A stretch of DNA of 64,000 bases. Source: Salipiger mangrovisoli. GTDB taxonomy: Bacteria; Pseudomonadota; Alphaproteobacteria; Rhodobacterales; Rhodobacteraceae. Position 1 is the stretch's first letter, and each line of letters opens with the position of its first letter. The position numbers and the translations under genes were made by a program. A model generated the notes under the pieces. The model made no database searches. It saw only the letters and a list, made by a program, of their open reading frames with translations, and was not told the origin of the DNA. The stretch lies in assembly GCF_015223355.1 (NCBI RefSeq), contig NZ_JADFFK010000016.1, positions 1 to 64,000 on the forward strand, read 5' to 3'. This document shows positions 55,064-63,885 of this stretch, piece after piece.

Positions 55064-56548
55064 ATGCAGGACATGCAGGCGAAATTGCAGATCGTTTCCC
55101 CCGAAGCACCGGGCCCCGAGCTTTTCGACACCGCCGAGGCGGCTGTCGAGCGGCTCTGCGTGCTCTATGCCCAGGCCGCGGAATTCCTCAAGGAGCGGTT
55201 CCTGTCCTCCATGGCTCAGGGCCACCCCGGCGTCCGCTACCGGGCCTTCTATCCAGAGGTTCGGATCACCACCTCCAGCTTTGCCAAGGTCGACAGCCGG
55301 CTCAGCTTCGGCCACGTCTCGGCCCCCGGCACCCATGCCACCTCGATCACCCGGCCGGACCTGTTTCGGCAGTACCTGAAACAGCAGATCGGCCTGCTCA
55401 TCGAGAACCACGGCGTGCCGGTGCAGGTGGGCCTGTCCGAGACGCCGATGCCGGTGCATTTCGCGGTGGCCAACTACCCCGAGCTGACCGTGCCGCAGGA
55501 AGGCGCGGGCAGCTTCATCCTGCGCGATGTCTTCGATGTGCCGGATCTGACCACCACCAATGATGACATCGTCAATGGCGTGGCGCGCCCTGCGCCCGAC
55601 GGCACCGAACCGCTGGCCCCCTTTACCGCGCAGCGGGTGGACTACTCGCTGGCGCGGCTGGCGCATTACACCGCGACCGACCCGGCGCATTTCCAGAACC
55701 ACGTGCTGTTCACCAACTACCAGTTCTACGTCAGCGAGTTCGAGGCCTATGCCCGCAAGCAACTCGCCGACCCCGACAGTGGCTACATCTCCTTCGTGTC
55801 GACCGGAAATGTCGAGATCACCGACGCCGGGACCGAGATCCCGCTGACTGCGAAGATGCCGCAGATGCCGACCTATCACCTCAAGCGCAGGGACGGCTCG
55901 GGGATCACGCTGGTCAATATCGGGGTGGGGCCGTCGAACGCAAAGACCGCGACCGACCATATCGCCGTCCTGCGCCCGCATGCGTGGCTCATGGTCGGCC
56001 ATTGCGCCGGGCTGCGCAACTCGCAGAGCCTTGGCGATTTCGTGCTGGCCCACGCCTACCTGCGCGAGGACAAGGTGCTGGACGACGACCTGCCGGTCTG
56101 GGTGCCGATCCCGGCGCTGGCCGAGATCCAGGTGGCGCTGGAGGATGCGGTCGAGGAAGAGACGCAGCTTTCGGGGTATGATCTCAAGCGGGTGATGCGC
56201 ACCGGCACCGTTGCCTCGGTGGACAACCGAAACTGGGAATTGCGCGACCAGCGCGGGCCGGTGCAGCGGCTGAGCCAGTGCCGGGCGGTGGCGCTCGACA
56301 TGGAAAGCGCAACGATCGCCGCCAATGGGTTCCGGTTCCGCGTGCCCTACGGCACCTTGCTCTGCGTCAGCGACAAACCGCTGCACGGCGAGCTGAAACT
56401 GCCTGGAATGGCTTCGGATTTCTACAAAACCCAGGTGGCGCGTCACCTGATGATCGGGATAAGAGCCATGGAACATCTCCGCAGCATGCCCCTGGAGCGG
56501 ATCCACAGTCGCAAATTGCGTAGCTTCGACGAAACAGCCTTCCTGTGA
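55064..56548 (+). CDS. amn: AMP nucleosidase
   Basis: A 494-residue enzyme splitting AMP into adenine and ribose-5-phosphate. An N-terminal Amn-specific domain (about 15-180) precedes a nucleoside-phosphorylase-type domain (about 290-490) with H-A-W-L-M-V-G-H-C-A-G-L-R near 305-317 and D-M-E-S-A-T near 412. Length matches the bacterial enzyme. AGGAG precedes the ATG. It balances purine pools. Confidence 0.9.
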   Translation: MQDMQAKLQIVSPEAPGPELFDTAEAAVERLCVLYAQAAEFLKERFLSSMAQGHPGVRYRAFYPEVRITTSSFAKVDSRLSFGHVSAPGTHATSITRPDLFRQYLKQQIGLLIENHGVPVQVGLSETPMPVHFAVANYPELTVPQEGAGSFILRDVFDVPDLTTTNDDIVNGVARPAPDGTEPLAPFTAQRVDYSLARLAHYTATDPAHFQNHVLFTNYQFYVSEFEAYARKQLADPDSGYISFVSTGNVEITDAGTEIPLTAKMPQMPTYHLKRRDGSGITLVNIGVGPSNAKTATDHIAVLRPHAWLMVGHCAGLRNSQSLGDFVLAHAYLREDKVLDDDLPVWVPIPALAEIQVALEDAVEEETQLSGYDLKRVMRTGTVASVDNRNWELRDQRGPVQRLSQCRAVALDMESATIAANGFRFRVPYGTLLCVSDKPLHGELKLPGMASDFYKTQVARHLMIGIRAMEHLRSMPLERIHSRKLRSFDETAFL

Positions 56549-56614
56549 TCTGGCAGTTTGCAGCTCAAACCGCGTAGATTTCGCTTGCAATAACCCACTA
56601 TTCGTTGTGTTTCG

Positions 56615-56628
56615 ACTCTACATAGAGT
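56615..56628. promoter_or_regulatory. Palindrome in the HU promoter region
   Basis: ACTCTA-CA-TAGAGT is a 6-2-6 palindrome about 55 bases before the HU gene. It could be an operator; no regulator is identified. Confidence 0.3.
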
Positions 56629-56680
56629 TAAGTGACCTCAATGGGGCCCAAGTACTCGGGCAGTTCAAGGAGACCATGAA

Positions 56681-56968
56681 ATGGCGAAGCCGATGACCAA
56701 AACCCAACTCGTGGCTGCACTGGCAGAAGAGATGGGCGCAGACAAGAAGACCGCGTCGACCGCTCTGGAAGCGATCACCGACATCATCACCAAGGAAGTT
56801 GCAGGCGGCGGCGCCGTGACCCTCCCGGGCGTTGGCAAGATCTACTGCCGCGAGCGTCCCGAGCGTATGGTGCGCAACCCCGCCACCGGCGAGCAGTTCA
56901 AGAAAGAGGCCGACAAGGTGGTCAAGATGACCATCGCGAAGGCGCTGAAGGACAGCGTCAACGGCTGA
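56681..56968 (+). CDS. HU-family DNA-binding protein
   Basis: A 95-residue nucleoid protein. The HU/IHF signature G-x-G-K near 47, followed by a short arm R-N-P-A-T-G-E near 64-70, is intact, and the N-terminal helices are typical (M-T-K-T-Q-L-V-A-A-L). AAGGAG lies before the ATG. Monocistronic, with a strong terminator. Sequence resembles alphaproteobacterial HU more than IHF subunits. Confidence 0.92.
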   Translation: MAKPMTKTQLVAALAEEMGADKKTASTALEAITDIITKEVAGGGAVTLPGVGKIYCRERPERMVRNPATGEQFKKEADKVVKMTIAKALKDSVNG

Positions 56969-56991
56969 TCTTTCCTGCTCGACTGAGCATC

Positions 56992-57018
56992 AGGGCCGCG
57001 GTTTCGCGGCCCTTTTTT
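56992..57018 (+). terminator. Intrinsic terminator after HU
   Basis: AGGGCCGCG pairs with CGCGGCCCT around GTTT, followed by six T. Confidence 0.9.
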
Positions 57019-57034
57019 GTTGTTTTGCAGATAG

Positions 57035-57733
57035 TTACAGGTCCTGTAGGCGGGTGATCTGCCGACCTTCGGCGTCGAAGTTCGCCGGCTGCAGCCAGGC
57101 CTCGAAGCGCGCGCGCAGGTGCGGCCACTCACCGTCGAGGATCGAGAACCACGCCGTGTCGCGGTTGCGGCCCTTGGTCACCACCGCCTGCCGGAAGGTG
57201 CCCTCGTAGGTGAAGCCGAGCCGCTCCGCCGCCTTGCGCGAGGGGGCGTTGAGCGCATCGCATTTCCACTCATAACGCCGGTAGCCCAGCTCGTCGAAGG
57301 CGCGCTTCATCATCAGGTACATGGCCTCGGTCGCCGCCGGGCTGCGCTGCAGCAGGGGGCTGAAGTGGATGTGCCCGACCTCGATCACGCCATTGGCCGG
57401 GTCGATCCGCAGGTAGGAGGCGATTCCCACCGGCGTGCCGTCCGGGGTGCAGAGCGTGTGGAACAGCGGATCCGTGCTGTCCGCGCAGCGACTGACCCAG
57501 TCCTGCGCTTCAGCAAGGTCGCGCAGCGGCGCGCCGGGCAGGTAGGTCCAGTTCGCGCCGCTGTCATCCTTCGCGAAGGCCTCGAAGAGCGCCTCGGCGT
57601 GGTCTGCGCGCGTCGGCTCCAGGGTCACGAAGCGGCCCGCCATCGGGCTGCGCGGGGGCAGGGGTCGGGGGAAGGTGCCGGCGACGGGCAGCCCGATGGG
57701 CTGCCCGTGTTCGTTCATGCGGTGCTCGGTCAT
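57035..57733 (-). CDS. RimJ/RimL-type GNAT acetyltransferase
   Basis: A 232-residue acetyltransferase. The GNAT core runs about 30-195, with I-G-E/V-G-H-I-H-F near 115, E-A-M-Y-L-M-M near 131 and N-A-P-S-R-K-A-A-E-R-L-G-F near 160-172, which is the acetyl-CoA site. RimJ/L-like members acetylate protein N-termini or small amines. It begins one base after tpa stops, so it belongs to the taurine aminotransferase transcript; a link to taurine is not proven. Confidence 0.82.
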   Translation of the reverse strand: MTEHRMNEHGQPIGLPVAGTFPRPLPPRSPMAGRFVTLEPTRADHAEALFEAFAKDDSGANWTYLPGAPLRDLAEAQDWVSRCADSTDPLFHTLCTPDGTPVGIASYLRIDPANGVIEVGHIHFSPLLQRSPAATEAMYLMMKRAFDELGYRRYEWKCDALNAPSRKAAERLGFTYEGTFRQAVVTKGRNRDTAWFSILDGEWPHLRARFEAWLQPANFDAEGRQITRLQDL

Positions 57734-57734
57734 C

Positions 57735-59132
57735 TCAGCCGAAGACCGTTCCCAGCGCGCCGTCCACGGCCTCGACGATCTGGTCGACGTCGTCCTTGGT
57801 GGCGATCAGCGCCGGGGCGAAGCACAGCGTGTTGTTGTAGCCGGGGATCGAGCGGTTGGTCATGCCGATGATGACGCCGCGCTTGTTCACCTCGGCGACC
57901 ACGGCGGCGGTACGCTTCTCGTCCATCGGCTCGCGGGTGGCGCGGTCGGTCACCAGCTCGGCGCCGAGGAAAAGACCCTTGCCGCGCGCCTCGCCGACGA
58001 CCGCGTGCTTGTCCTTCAGCGCCTCGAGTTGGCCGAGCATGTACTCACCCATTGCCGTGGTGTTCTCGAGCAGGTTCTCGTCTTCGATGATCCGCATGTT
58101 CTCGATCGCTGCCGCCGGTCCTGCGGTGCAGCCGCCGAAGGTCGAGATGTCGCGGAAGTAGTTCATCGGATCCGAGGCGTCGTCCTTGAACAGGTCGAAG
58201 ACGCGCTCGTTGGTGACGCAGCAGGCGATCGCCGCGTAGCCCGAGGCGAGGCCCTTGGCCATGGTCACGAAATCGGGCTCGACGCCGTAGTGCTGGTAGC
58301 CGAACCAGGTGCCGGTGCGGCCGACGCCGCAGACCACCTCGTCAATGTGCAGCAGCACGTCGTACTTGCGGCAAATCTCTTGCACGCGCTGCCAGTAGCC
58401 TGCCGGGGGCACGATCACGCCGCCGCCCGCGGTGACCGGCTCGAGGCAGAGGGCGCCGACGGTGTCGGGGCCTTCGCGCAGGATCACCTCTTCGATGGCG
58501 TCCGCGGCGCGCTGTCCGTAGGCTTCGCCCGACAGATCACCCCAGCCCTGATCTCCGGCGCGGTATTCAAGGCAATGCGGCACCGACACGAAGCCGGGGG
58601 CAAAGGGGCCGTACTGCGCATTGCGCTCCAGCTGGCCGCCCGCCGAAAGCGCCGCGATGGTGGTGCCGTGGTAGTCGCGCTCGCGGTAGAGGATCTTGTG
58701 CTTCTTGCCGCCGTAGCGCTTGTGCGCGATCTGGCGGACCATCTTGAAGGCCTTCTCGTTCGCCTCGGAGCCGGAGTTGCAGTAGTAGACGCGGCTCATG
58801 CCCGGCATCTTCGAGATCAGCTTCTCGGCGAAGAGCGCGCCGGGGATCGAGCCCGCGGCCCCGGCGTAGTAGTTGAGCTTCATCAGCTGCTCGGAGATCG
58901 CGTCGACGATGCTCTTGCGGCCGTAGCCGACGTTCACCGTCCAGACCGCGCCCGAGACCGCGTCGAGCTGTTCGCGCCCGGTCTGGTCCCAGACCCGCAT
59001 GCCCTTGCCCTCGACGATGATCTTGGGATCCGAGGTCTCGAACTGCTTGTGCTGAACCAAGTGGTGCCAGACGTGCGCCTTGTCGGCTTCGACGACGTGG
59101 CTGAGGTCGTTCTGGGTGAGGGTGCCGTCCAT
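57735..59132 (-). CDS. tpa: Taurine:pyruvate aminotransferase
   Basis: A 465-residue class III omega-aminotransferase. The PLP lysine is Lys293 in M-A-K-G-L-A-S-G-Y, and Asp264 in H-I-D-E-V binds the cofactor ring. Its N-terminal D-L-S-H-V-V-E-A-D-K-A-H-V-W-H-H-L is the pattern I associate with Tpa of taurine degradation, and the divergent tauABC transporter supports this. It yields sulfoacetaldehyde and alanine; the next enzyme, Xsc, is not in the window. GGAG is upstream of the ATG. Confidence 0.88.
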   Translation of the reverse strand: MDGTLTQNDLSHVVEADKAHVWHHLVQHKQFETSDPKIIVEGKGMRVWDQTGREQLDAVSGAVWTVNVGYGRKSIVDAISEQLMKLNYYAGAAGSIPGALFAEKLISKMPGMSRVYYCNSGSEANEKAFKMVRQIAHKRYGGKKHKILYRERDYHGTTIAALSAGGQLERNAQYGPFAPGFVSVPHCLEYRAGDQGWGDLSGEAYGQRAADAIEEVILREGPDTVGALCLEPVTAGGGVIVPPAGYWQRVQEICRKYDVLLHIDEVVCGVGRTGTWFGYQHYGVEPDFVTMAKGLASGYAAIACCVTNERVFDLFKDDASDPMNYFRDISTFGGCTAGPAAAIENMRIIEDENLLENTTAMGEYMLGQLEALKDKHAVVGEARGKGLFLGAELVTDRATREPMDEKRTAAVVAEVNKRGVIIGMTNRSIPGYNNTLCFAPALIATKDDVDQIVEAVDGALGTVFG

Positions 59133-59505
59133 GGAAGCTCTCCTGAATTCCGGGCGCCGCTGAGGGCGCGAAAGCGTGACTCCGCGATGCGGGATGCTAG
59201 CACATGTGCCAGAAGAAGGAGGAAGTCTTAGTGCCAGATTTCGCCTCGATATAAGGCCAGATCGACCCGCCAACGAGCCAGGCAGAAGAAGTTGCCAAGA
59301 ATGACGGGAGAATTCTGGCATGGCAGTGCCCGGTGATTGGGCAACTTACCCTGCTGCCCCCAATGTATCTGCTGCATCCGCAGGCATCGCCCATTGATCG
59401 AGCGCGTCTTTTCCGGTCCGATCACTGGCGAGCCTGGTGTCCCCAAGGCATCGGCCACGCACAAGCCTCGCGCAGCATGACGGGGCAGCAAACGGGAGAG
59501 ACGAG
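59133..59505. promoter_or_regulatory. tpa/tauA divergent promoter with TauR-like box ladder
   Basis: A 373-base region. TGCCAGA occurs at 59207-59213 and 59232-59238, GGCCAGA at 59255-59261, AGCCAGG at 59276-59282, and an inverted TCTGGCA at 59314-59320; starts are 25, 23 and 21 bases apart. On the minus strand the second and third read CTGGCACTAA and CTGGCCTTAT, close to the CTGGACYTAA repeats I recall for the MocR-type activator TauR of Rhodobacter. No tauR gene is present in this window. No coding region seen. Confidence 0.55.
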
Positions 59506-60498
59506 ATGACACTCAAGCAAAGCCTGATGGGCGCGGCGGCCGCCGCAGCGCTGCTGGCAGGTGCCGCGAGCGCCCAGAGCATCACCGTGGGGTATTTCCT
59601 CGAATGGCCGATGCCCTTCGAATACGCCAAGGCGACGGGCATGTACGAAGAGGCCGTGGGGACCGAGATCAACTGGGTCAGCTTCGATACCGGCACCGCC
59701 ATGTCGGCGGCCATGGCCTCGGGTGACGTGCAACTTTCGGTCAGCCAGGGTGTGCCGCCCTTCGTGGTCGCAACCTCGGCGGGGCAGGACCTGCAAGCGC
59801 TCGACGTGGCGGTGAGCTACGCCGACAACGACAACTGCGTGGTGCGCTCCGATCTCGAGATCGACAAGGACAGCGCCGGCGAGCTGGAAGGCAAGAAGGT
59901 CGCGGTGCCGCTGGGCACCGCCGCTCACTATGGCTTCCTCAAGCAGATGGACCACTTCGGCGTGGCGCTCGACAGTCTCGAGATCGTCGACATGGCTCCG
60001 CCTGATGGCGCGGCCGCCATCGCGCAGGGCGCGGTCGACATGGCCTGCGGCTGGGGCGGCTCGCTGCGCCGCATGAAGGAGCATGGCAACGTGCTGCTCA
60101 CCGGCGCCGAGAAGGAAGAGCTCGGCATTCTCGTCTTCGACGTGACCTCCGGCCCCGCGGGCTGGGTGGCCGAGAACTCGGACCTCGTGGCCAAGTTCCT
60201 CGCGGTGACCGCCGAGGCCAACGCAATGTGGGCGGATGAGGCCAACCACGCCGAGATGCTGCCGGTGATCGCCAAGGACGCAGGCATGGACGAGGAGGCG
60301 ACCGCCGAGACCATGGCGACCTTCGTGTTCCCGACCGCCGAGGAGCAGCTCTCGGGCAAATGGCTCGGCGGCGGTGCGGGCGATTTCATGAAGGGCGTCG
60401 CCGACGTCTTCGTCGCCGCCGGGTCGATCGACGAGGCGCTCGACAGCTATGCGGACCATGTGAACACCGCGCCGCTCGCCGCTGCGGGCTCGATGTAG
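59506..60498 (+). CDS. tauA: Taurine-binding periplasmic protein TauA
   Basis: A 330-residue ABC-type binding protein. The signal peptide ends at about residue 23 (A-S-A). The mature start S-I-T-V-G-Y-F-L-E-W-P-M-P-F is typical of the TauA/SsuA group. The gene order and divergent tpa support taurine. GGGAGA precedes the ATG. A GC-rich hairpin region follows before tauB. Confidence 0.9.
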   Translation: MTLKQSLMGAAAAAALLAGAASAQSITVGYFLEWPMPFEYAKATGMYEEAVGTEINWVSFDTGTAMSAAMASGDVQLSVSQGVPPFVVATSAGQDLQALDVAVSYADNDNCVVRSDLEIDKDSAGELEGKKVAVPLGTAAHYGFLKQMDHFGVALDSLEIVDMAPPDGAAAIAQGAVDMACGWGGSLRRMKEHGNVLLTGAEKEELGILVFDVTSGPAGWVAENSDLVAKFLAVTAEANAMWADEANHAEMLPVIAKDAGMDEEATAETMATFVFPTAEEQLSGKWLGGGAGDFMKGVADVFVAAGSIDEALDSYADHVNTAPLAAAGSM

Positions 60499-60516
60499 GG
60501 CCGAACGGTCATCCGT

Positions 60517-60542
60517 CCCGGCGGTGGGGGGCTGCCGCCGGG
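60517..60542 (+). promoter_or_regulatory. Intercistronic hairpin between tauA and tauB
   Basis: CCCGGCGG (60517-60524) pairs with CCGCCGGG (60535-60542). Two more small stems follow before tauB (GGGGG/CCCCC near 60567-60581, GCCGCGG/CCGCG-type near 60584-60602). No T-run. Likely stabilises tauA mRNA, parallel to the hairpin after the binding-protein gene at 39166. Confidence 0.5.
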
Positions 60543-60613
60543 GCCTTCGCATCAGAACGACATTTTGGGGGCGGAACCCCCGAGCCGCGGCTTCAGGCCG
60601 CGAAAGGCAGATC

Positions 60614-61429
60614 ATGAGCGGATTATCCATCCAGAACCTGTCGATGCGCTTCGACCTGCCCAACGGCAGCTCGGTGCAGGCGCTGCAAGACGTCTCGCTG
60701 GACCTCGCGCAGGGCGAGTTGCTGTCGGTGCTGGGTCCATCGGGCTGTGGCAAGACCACGCTGCTCAACATCGTCGCGGGGTTTCTCGCGCCGACCGAGG
60801 GCCGTATCCTGCTCAACGGCCACGAGGTGCGCGGCCCCGCCGCCGAGCGCGGCATGGTGTTCCAGCAGGGCGCGCTCTTCGAGTGGATGAACGTGCGCGA
60901 CAACGTCAGCTTCGGGCCGCGCATGGCCGGCAAGCGCGAGCGGGACTACGGCGCCACTGTCGATCACCTGCTCGAGGTGGTGGGGCTGCGCGACTTCAAG
61001 GAAAAGGCGGTCTACGAGCTTTCGGGCGGCATGCAGCAGCGCGTGGCGCTGGCCCGCTGCCTTGCCAATGATCCCGACGTGATCCTCATGGACGAGCCGC
61101 TGGGGGCGCTGGATGCGCTGACCCGCGAGAAGATGCAGAGCCTCGTGCTGAAGCTCTGGAAGGAGACCGGCAAGACCATCATCCTGATCACCCATTCGGT
61201 CGAGGAAGCGCTGCTGCTGGGCGAGCGCCTGCTGGTCATGGCGCCGCGCCCCGGTCGCATCCACCGCGAGTACCGTCTGCCCTTTGCCGATCTCGGCGCC
61301 GGACAGGACCTGCGCGCGGTCAAGAAGCACCCCGATTTCGCGACGAAGCGCGAAGAGATCCTCGGGATGATCTGGGACATGGAGGAAGAGATCATGGGCC
61401 GCAGCGAGCGCGCGGGGGCGCCGGCATGA
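60614..61429 (+). CDS. tauB: Taurine ABC transporter ATPase TauB
   Basis: A 271-residue ATPase. Walker A G-P-S-G-C-G-K-T-T near 44, the signature L-S-G-G-M-Q-Q-R near 137, Walker B V-I-L-M-D-E-P near 157. Belongs to the nitrate/sulfonate/taurine group. AAAGGCAG precedes the ATG. Its end overlaps tauC by four bases. Confidence 0.92.
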   Translation: MSGLSIQNLSMRFDLPNGSSVQALQDVSLDLAQGELLSVLGPSGCGKTTLLNIVAGFLAPTEGRILLNGHEVRGPAAERGMVFQQGALFEWMNVRDNVSFGPRMAGKRERDYGATVDHLLEVVGLRDFKEKAVYELSGGMQQRVALARCLANDPDVILMDEPLGALDALTREKMQSLVLKLWKETGKTIILITHSVEEALLLGERLLVMAPRPGRIHREYRLPFADLGAGQDLRAVKKHPDFATKREEILGMIWDMEEEIMGRSERAGAPA

Positions 61430-62691
61430 TCGTATTTGCCCTCTACATCGCGATCTTCGCGGTCAGCTGGCTGCTGGTGAAACTGCTGGTGCATCGCGCG
61501 TTGAACGATTTCACCGCCCGCAAGACCGTGACCTTCGGCGACGAAAGCGCCGTGCGCCCGAGCCGCATCGCCAGCGTGGTCTCGATCCTGACCATCTTCC
61601 TGCTCTGGGGGGCCTTCACCGGCTCGCACTGGGTGCCGAAGTTCCTGCACGCGCCGGGACCCTTCGTCGGCGATGCCAGCTTCACCTATACCGCCGAGGC
61701 GGAGGGGGTCGCGCCAGACGAGGCGACGGTCATCGTGCGCGTCTTTCCCGTCGGCGAAGAGAGCGCGGACCCCGAGGTCGATCCCGGCGAGGGGTGGGCG
61801 AAGAACGACGCGGCCAGCATCGGGGCTTGGCGCTCGGGGCTTGTGCGGGTGGACGAGAACGACGACTACGGACGCGATGCCGGGCACAGGGTTGTCGCCG
61901 TGAATGGCCAGCCGATCGCGCCCGGCACCTCGGTGGACACCGAGCATGGCCGGGTCGGCATGTCGCCCAAGGGCACGCTGAACTTCGAGCCCGCCAAGGG
62001 CTGGCAGATGGAGCCGATCTGGCTTCCCGCCCCCGAAGCGGTTGTGGCGCGGTTGGGCGATATCGCCCGCGACGGCTACCGCGACAGCACGCTCTGGGAG
62101 CACCTCGGCTGGTCGCTGTTCCGGGTCATCGCCGGCTTCTTCTTCGGCGCGTTGATCGGCATCCCGCTGGGCTATGCCATGGGCCTGTCGGATTGGTTCC
62201 GTGGCTGGTTCGACCCCATCGTAGAGTTCATGCGGCCGGTGCCGCCGCTGGCGCTCATTCCGCTTGTGATCATCTGGGCGGGCATCGGCGAGGCCGGCAA
62301 GATCATCCTGCTGTTTCTCGCGGCGCTCTGGATCATGGCGATCGCCGCGCGCTCGGGCGTGTCGGGGGTGAAGATCTCGAAGGTCCACGCGGCCTATTCT
62401 CTGGGCGCCTCGAAGGTACAGATCCTGCGCCACGTGATCATCCCCAACTCGCTGCCCGACATCTTCACCGGCGCGCGGGTCGCCATGGGGGTGTGCTGGG
62501 GCACCGTCGTGGCTGCCGAGCTGGTGGCGGCGGAGAAGGGCGCGGGCATGATGATCATGGTCGCCTCGAAGTTTCAGCTCACCGACATCGTGATCATGGG
62601 GATCATCCTGATCGGGGTGATCGGCTTCGGCATCGACATGCTGATGCGCGTGGCCGAGCGCAGGCTGGTGCCCTGGAAGGGCCGGGGTTGA
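61426..62691 (+). CDS. tauC: Taurine ABC permease TauC with a large soluble insert
   Basis: A 421-residue permease, about 145 residues longer than E. coli TauC. Two early helices (about 1-20 and 44-66) are followed by a soluble region of roughly 130 residues (about 70-205), then the normal permease core (about 228-415) with the EAA-loop-like A-A-Y-S-L-G-A-S. The insert contains G-H-R-V-V-A-V-N-G-Q-P-I, which looks PDZ-like, but I cannot confirm a domain. Start codon ATG overlaps tauB. Confidence 0.85.
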   Translation: MIVFALYIAIFAVSWLLVKLLVHRALNDFTARKTVTFGDESAVRPSRIASVVSILTIFLLWGAFTGSHWVPKFLHAPGPFVGDASFTYTAEAEGVAPDEATVIVRVFPVGEESADPEVDPGEGWAKNDAASIGAWRSGLVRVDENDDYGRDAGHRVVAVNGQPIAPGTSVDTEHGRVGMSPKGTLNFEPAKGWQMEPIWLPAPEAVVARLGDIARDGYRDSTLWEHLGWSLFRVIAGFFFGALIGIPLGYAMGLSDWFRGWFDPIVEFMRPVPPLALIPLVIIWAGIGEAGKIILLFLAALWIMAIAARSGVSGVKISKVHAAYSLGASKVQILRHVIIPNSLPDIFTGARVAMGVCWGTVVAAELVAAEKGAGMMIMVASKFQLTDIVIMGIILIGVIGFGIDMLMRVAERRLVPWKGRG

Positions 62692-62712
62692 GCGCGGGCG
62701 GCACGGGCGGAG

Positions 62713-62767
62713 CGAGGGGGCTGTCTGCCCCCTCGCGCTCCCCCGAGGATATTTTTGCCTAGAAGAA
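62713..62767 (+). repeat. Dispersed intergenic repeat, copy E
   Basis: CGAGGGGGCTGTCTGCCCCCTCG hairpin (arms CGAGGGGGC and GCCCCCTCG), then CGCTCCCCCGAGGATATTT, TTGC and CTAGAAGAA. It begins about 20 bases after tauC, between convergent genes. Same plan as copies B and D. Confidence 0.75.
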
Positions 62768-62793
62768 TGGCTGGGCGGGGCGCTCGGCCCAGC

Positions 62794-63726
62794 TCAGCCC
62801 AGCAGCGCCGCGAGCTGGCTGTCGAGCCAGAGCCGCATGCCGTCCACCGTGGCGACATAGGGATCGAGCAGCGGTGCCATCGCCGGCACCGTGTCGGTGA
62901 TCGACGGAGCCAGCGCGTAGAGCAGCACCGCCAGAAGCGCGAGGATCAGCACCGTGCCGAAACCGCGGGCAAAGCCGCTGCCATGCTGTTCCTCTTCCTC
63001 GGCATGGAGCGCCCGGCCCTGCGGGGTTTCCATGCGGCGCGGCTCGGGGGTGACGCGCAGCGTCTGGTTGATTTCCTCGATGTCCGGCAGCAGGTCGCGG
63101 CGCGAGGGGGCGACGGCGGGATGCTCCGGCTCCGACGTCACGAAGTCGGGGCGCTCTGCAGCGCGGGGCTCGGGCGCGAATGACGGGAAGGACTCGGGCG
63201 CGGTCTCGGGCTTGGGGGCCTCCGTCTCGGGGCGCGGGGCATCGCGGTTGATCCGCGCCATGTCGGCGCGCGCGGACCGCGCACGGCGCGCAGCGTCCTC
63301 GTCGTCCGGCTCGGCAAGACCAAGGTCGGGCTGGGTTTCCAGCGGTTCGGGATCGGTGCGGCGGCGCGCCTCGCGCTCGGCCTCTTGGCGCAGCACCTCG
63401 GCGACCGACGGGTCGAGCCCGCGGGCGCGTACCGGGCGGCGTGGCACCGGCGCAGGGTCCGGGCCAGGGACGGGAGGCGTCGGCGCTGCGGGGATGCCGG
63501 GCTCGGCCCGCGGCGGGAGCTCGGTGGGCGCGGCCATGGCACCCTCGTCCATCTCTTCCCAGAGGTCGTCCGGGGTGTCCGGCTCTTGTGGCAGCGGGGC
63601 ATCCTGCGGGTGCAGCTGGAACCAGGTGTGGCCGCAGTTCGAGCATTGCACGTCGCGCCCGCCCGCGGGGACCGCGTCGACCGGCACCTCGTACTGCGCG
63701 CCGCAATTGGGGCATATCAGCCGCAT
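62794..63726 (-). CDS. MJ0042-type zinc-ribbon membrane protein
   Basis: A 310-residue protein. Residues 1-36 are a zinc ribbon with C-P-N-C near 5-8 and C-S-N-C near 28-31. A long, charged, P/E/R-rich unstructured linker (about 45-240) follows, then one membrane helix (about 255-275) and a short periplasmic tail. AAGGA precedes the ATG. In Rhodobacterales such a gene is divergent from ftsE, as here. Its role, perhaps in membrane or division regulation, is unknown. Confidence 0.78.
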   Translation of the reverse strand: MRLICPNCGAQYEVPVDAVPAGGRDVQCSNCGHTWFQLHPQDAPLPQEPDTPDDLWEEMDEGAMAAPTELPPRAEPGIPAAPTPPVPGPDPAPVPRRPVRARGLDPSVAEVLRQEAEREARRRTDPEPLETQPDLGLAEPDDEDAARRARSARADMARINRDAPRPETEAPKPETAPESFPSFAPEPRAAERPDFVTSEPEHPAVAPSRRDLLPDIEEINQTLRVTPEPRRMETPQGRALHAEEEEQHGSGFARGFGTVLILALLAVLLYALAPSITDTVPAMAPLLDPYVATVDGMRLWLDSQLAALLG

Positions 63727-63885
63727 ATTGTCCTTAGCTTTCCATCTGTTCTGGCCATCATCCCAAGCCTGACAATAGGTTGCCGCAGCGGAGCGGGAAA
63801 GCCCATTTTCGGCCCGGTGGGCGGATTGCAACTGCGCCGCGGCTCGGGCACAACAGGACATCTTTTCTACCGGGGGCGCGCGGGC

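Noticed and set aside
60499-60613. A further copy of the dispersed repeat between tauA and tauB
   Set aside because: It has GC hairpins but neither the ATATTT core nor CTAGAAGAA.
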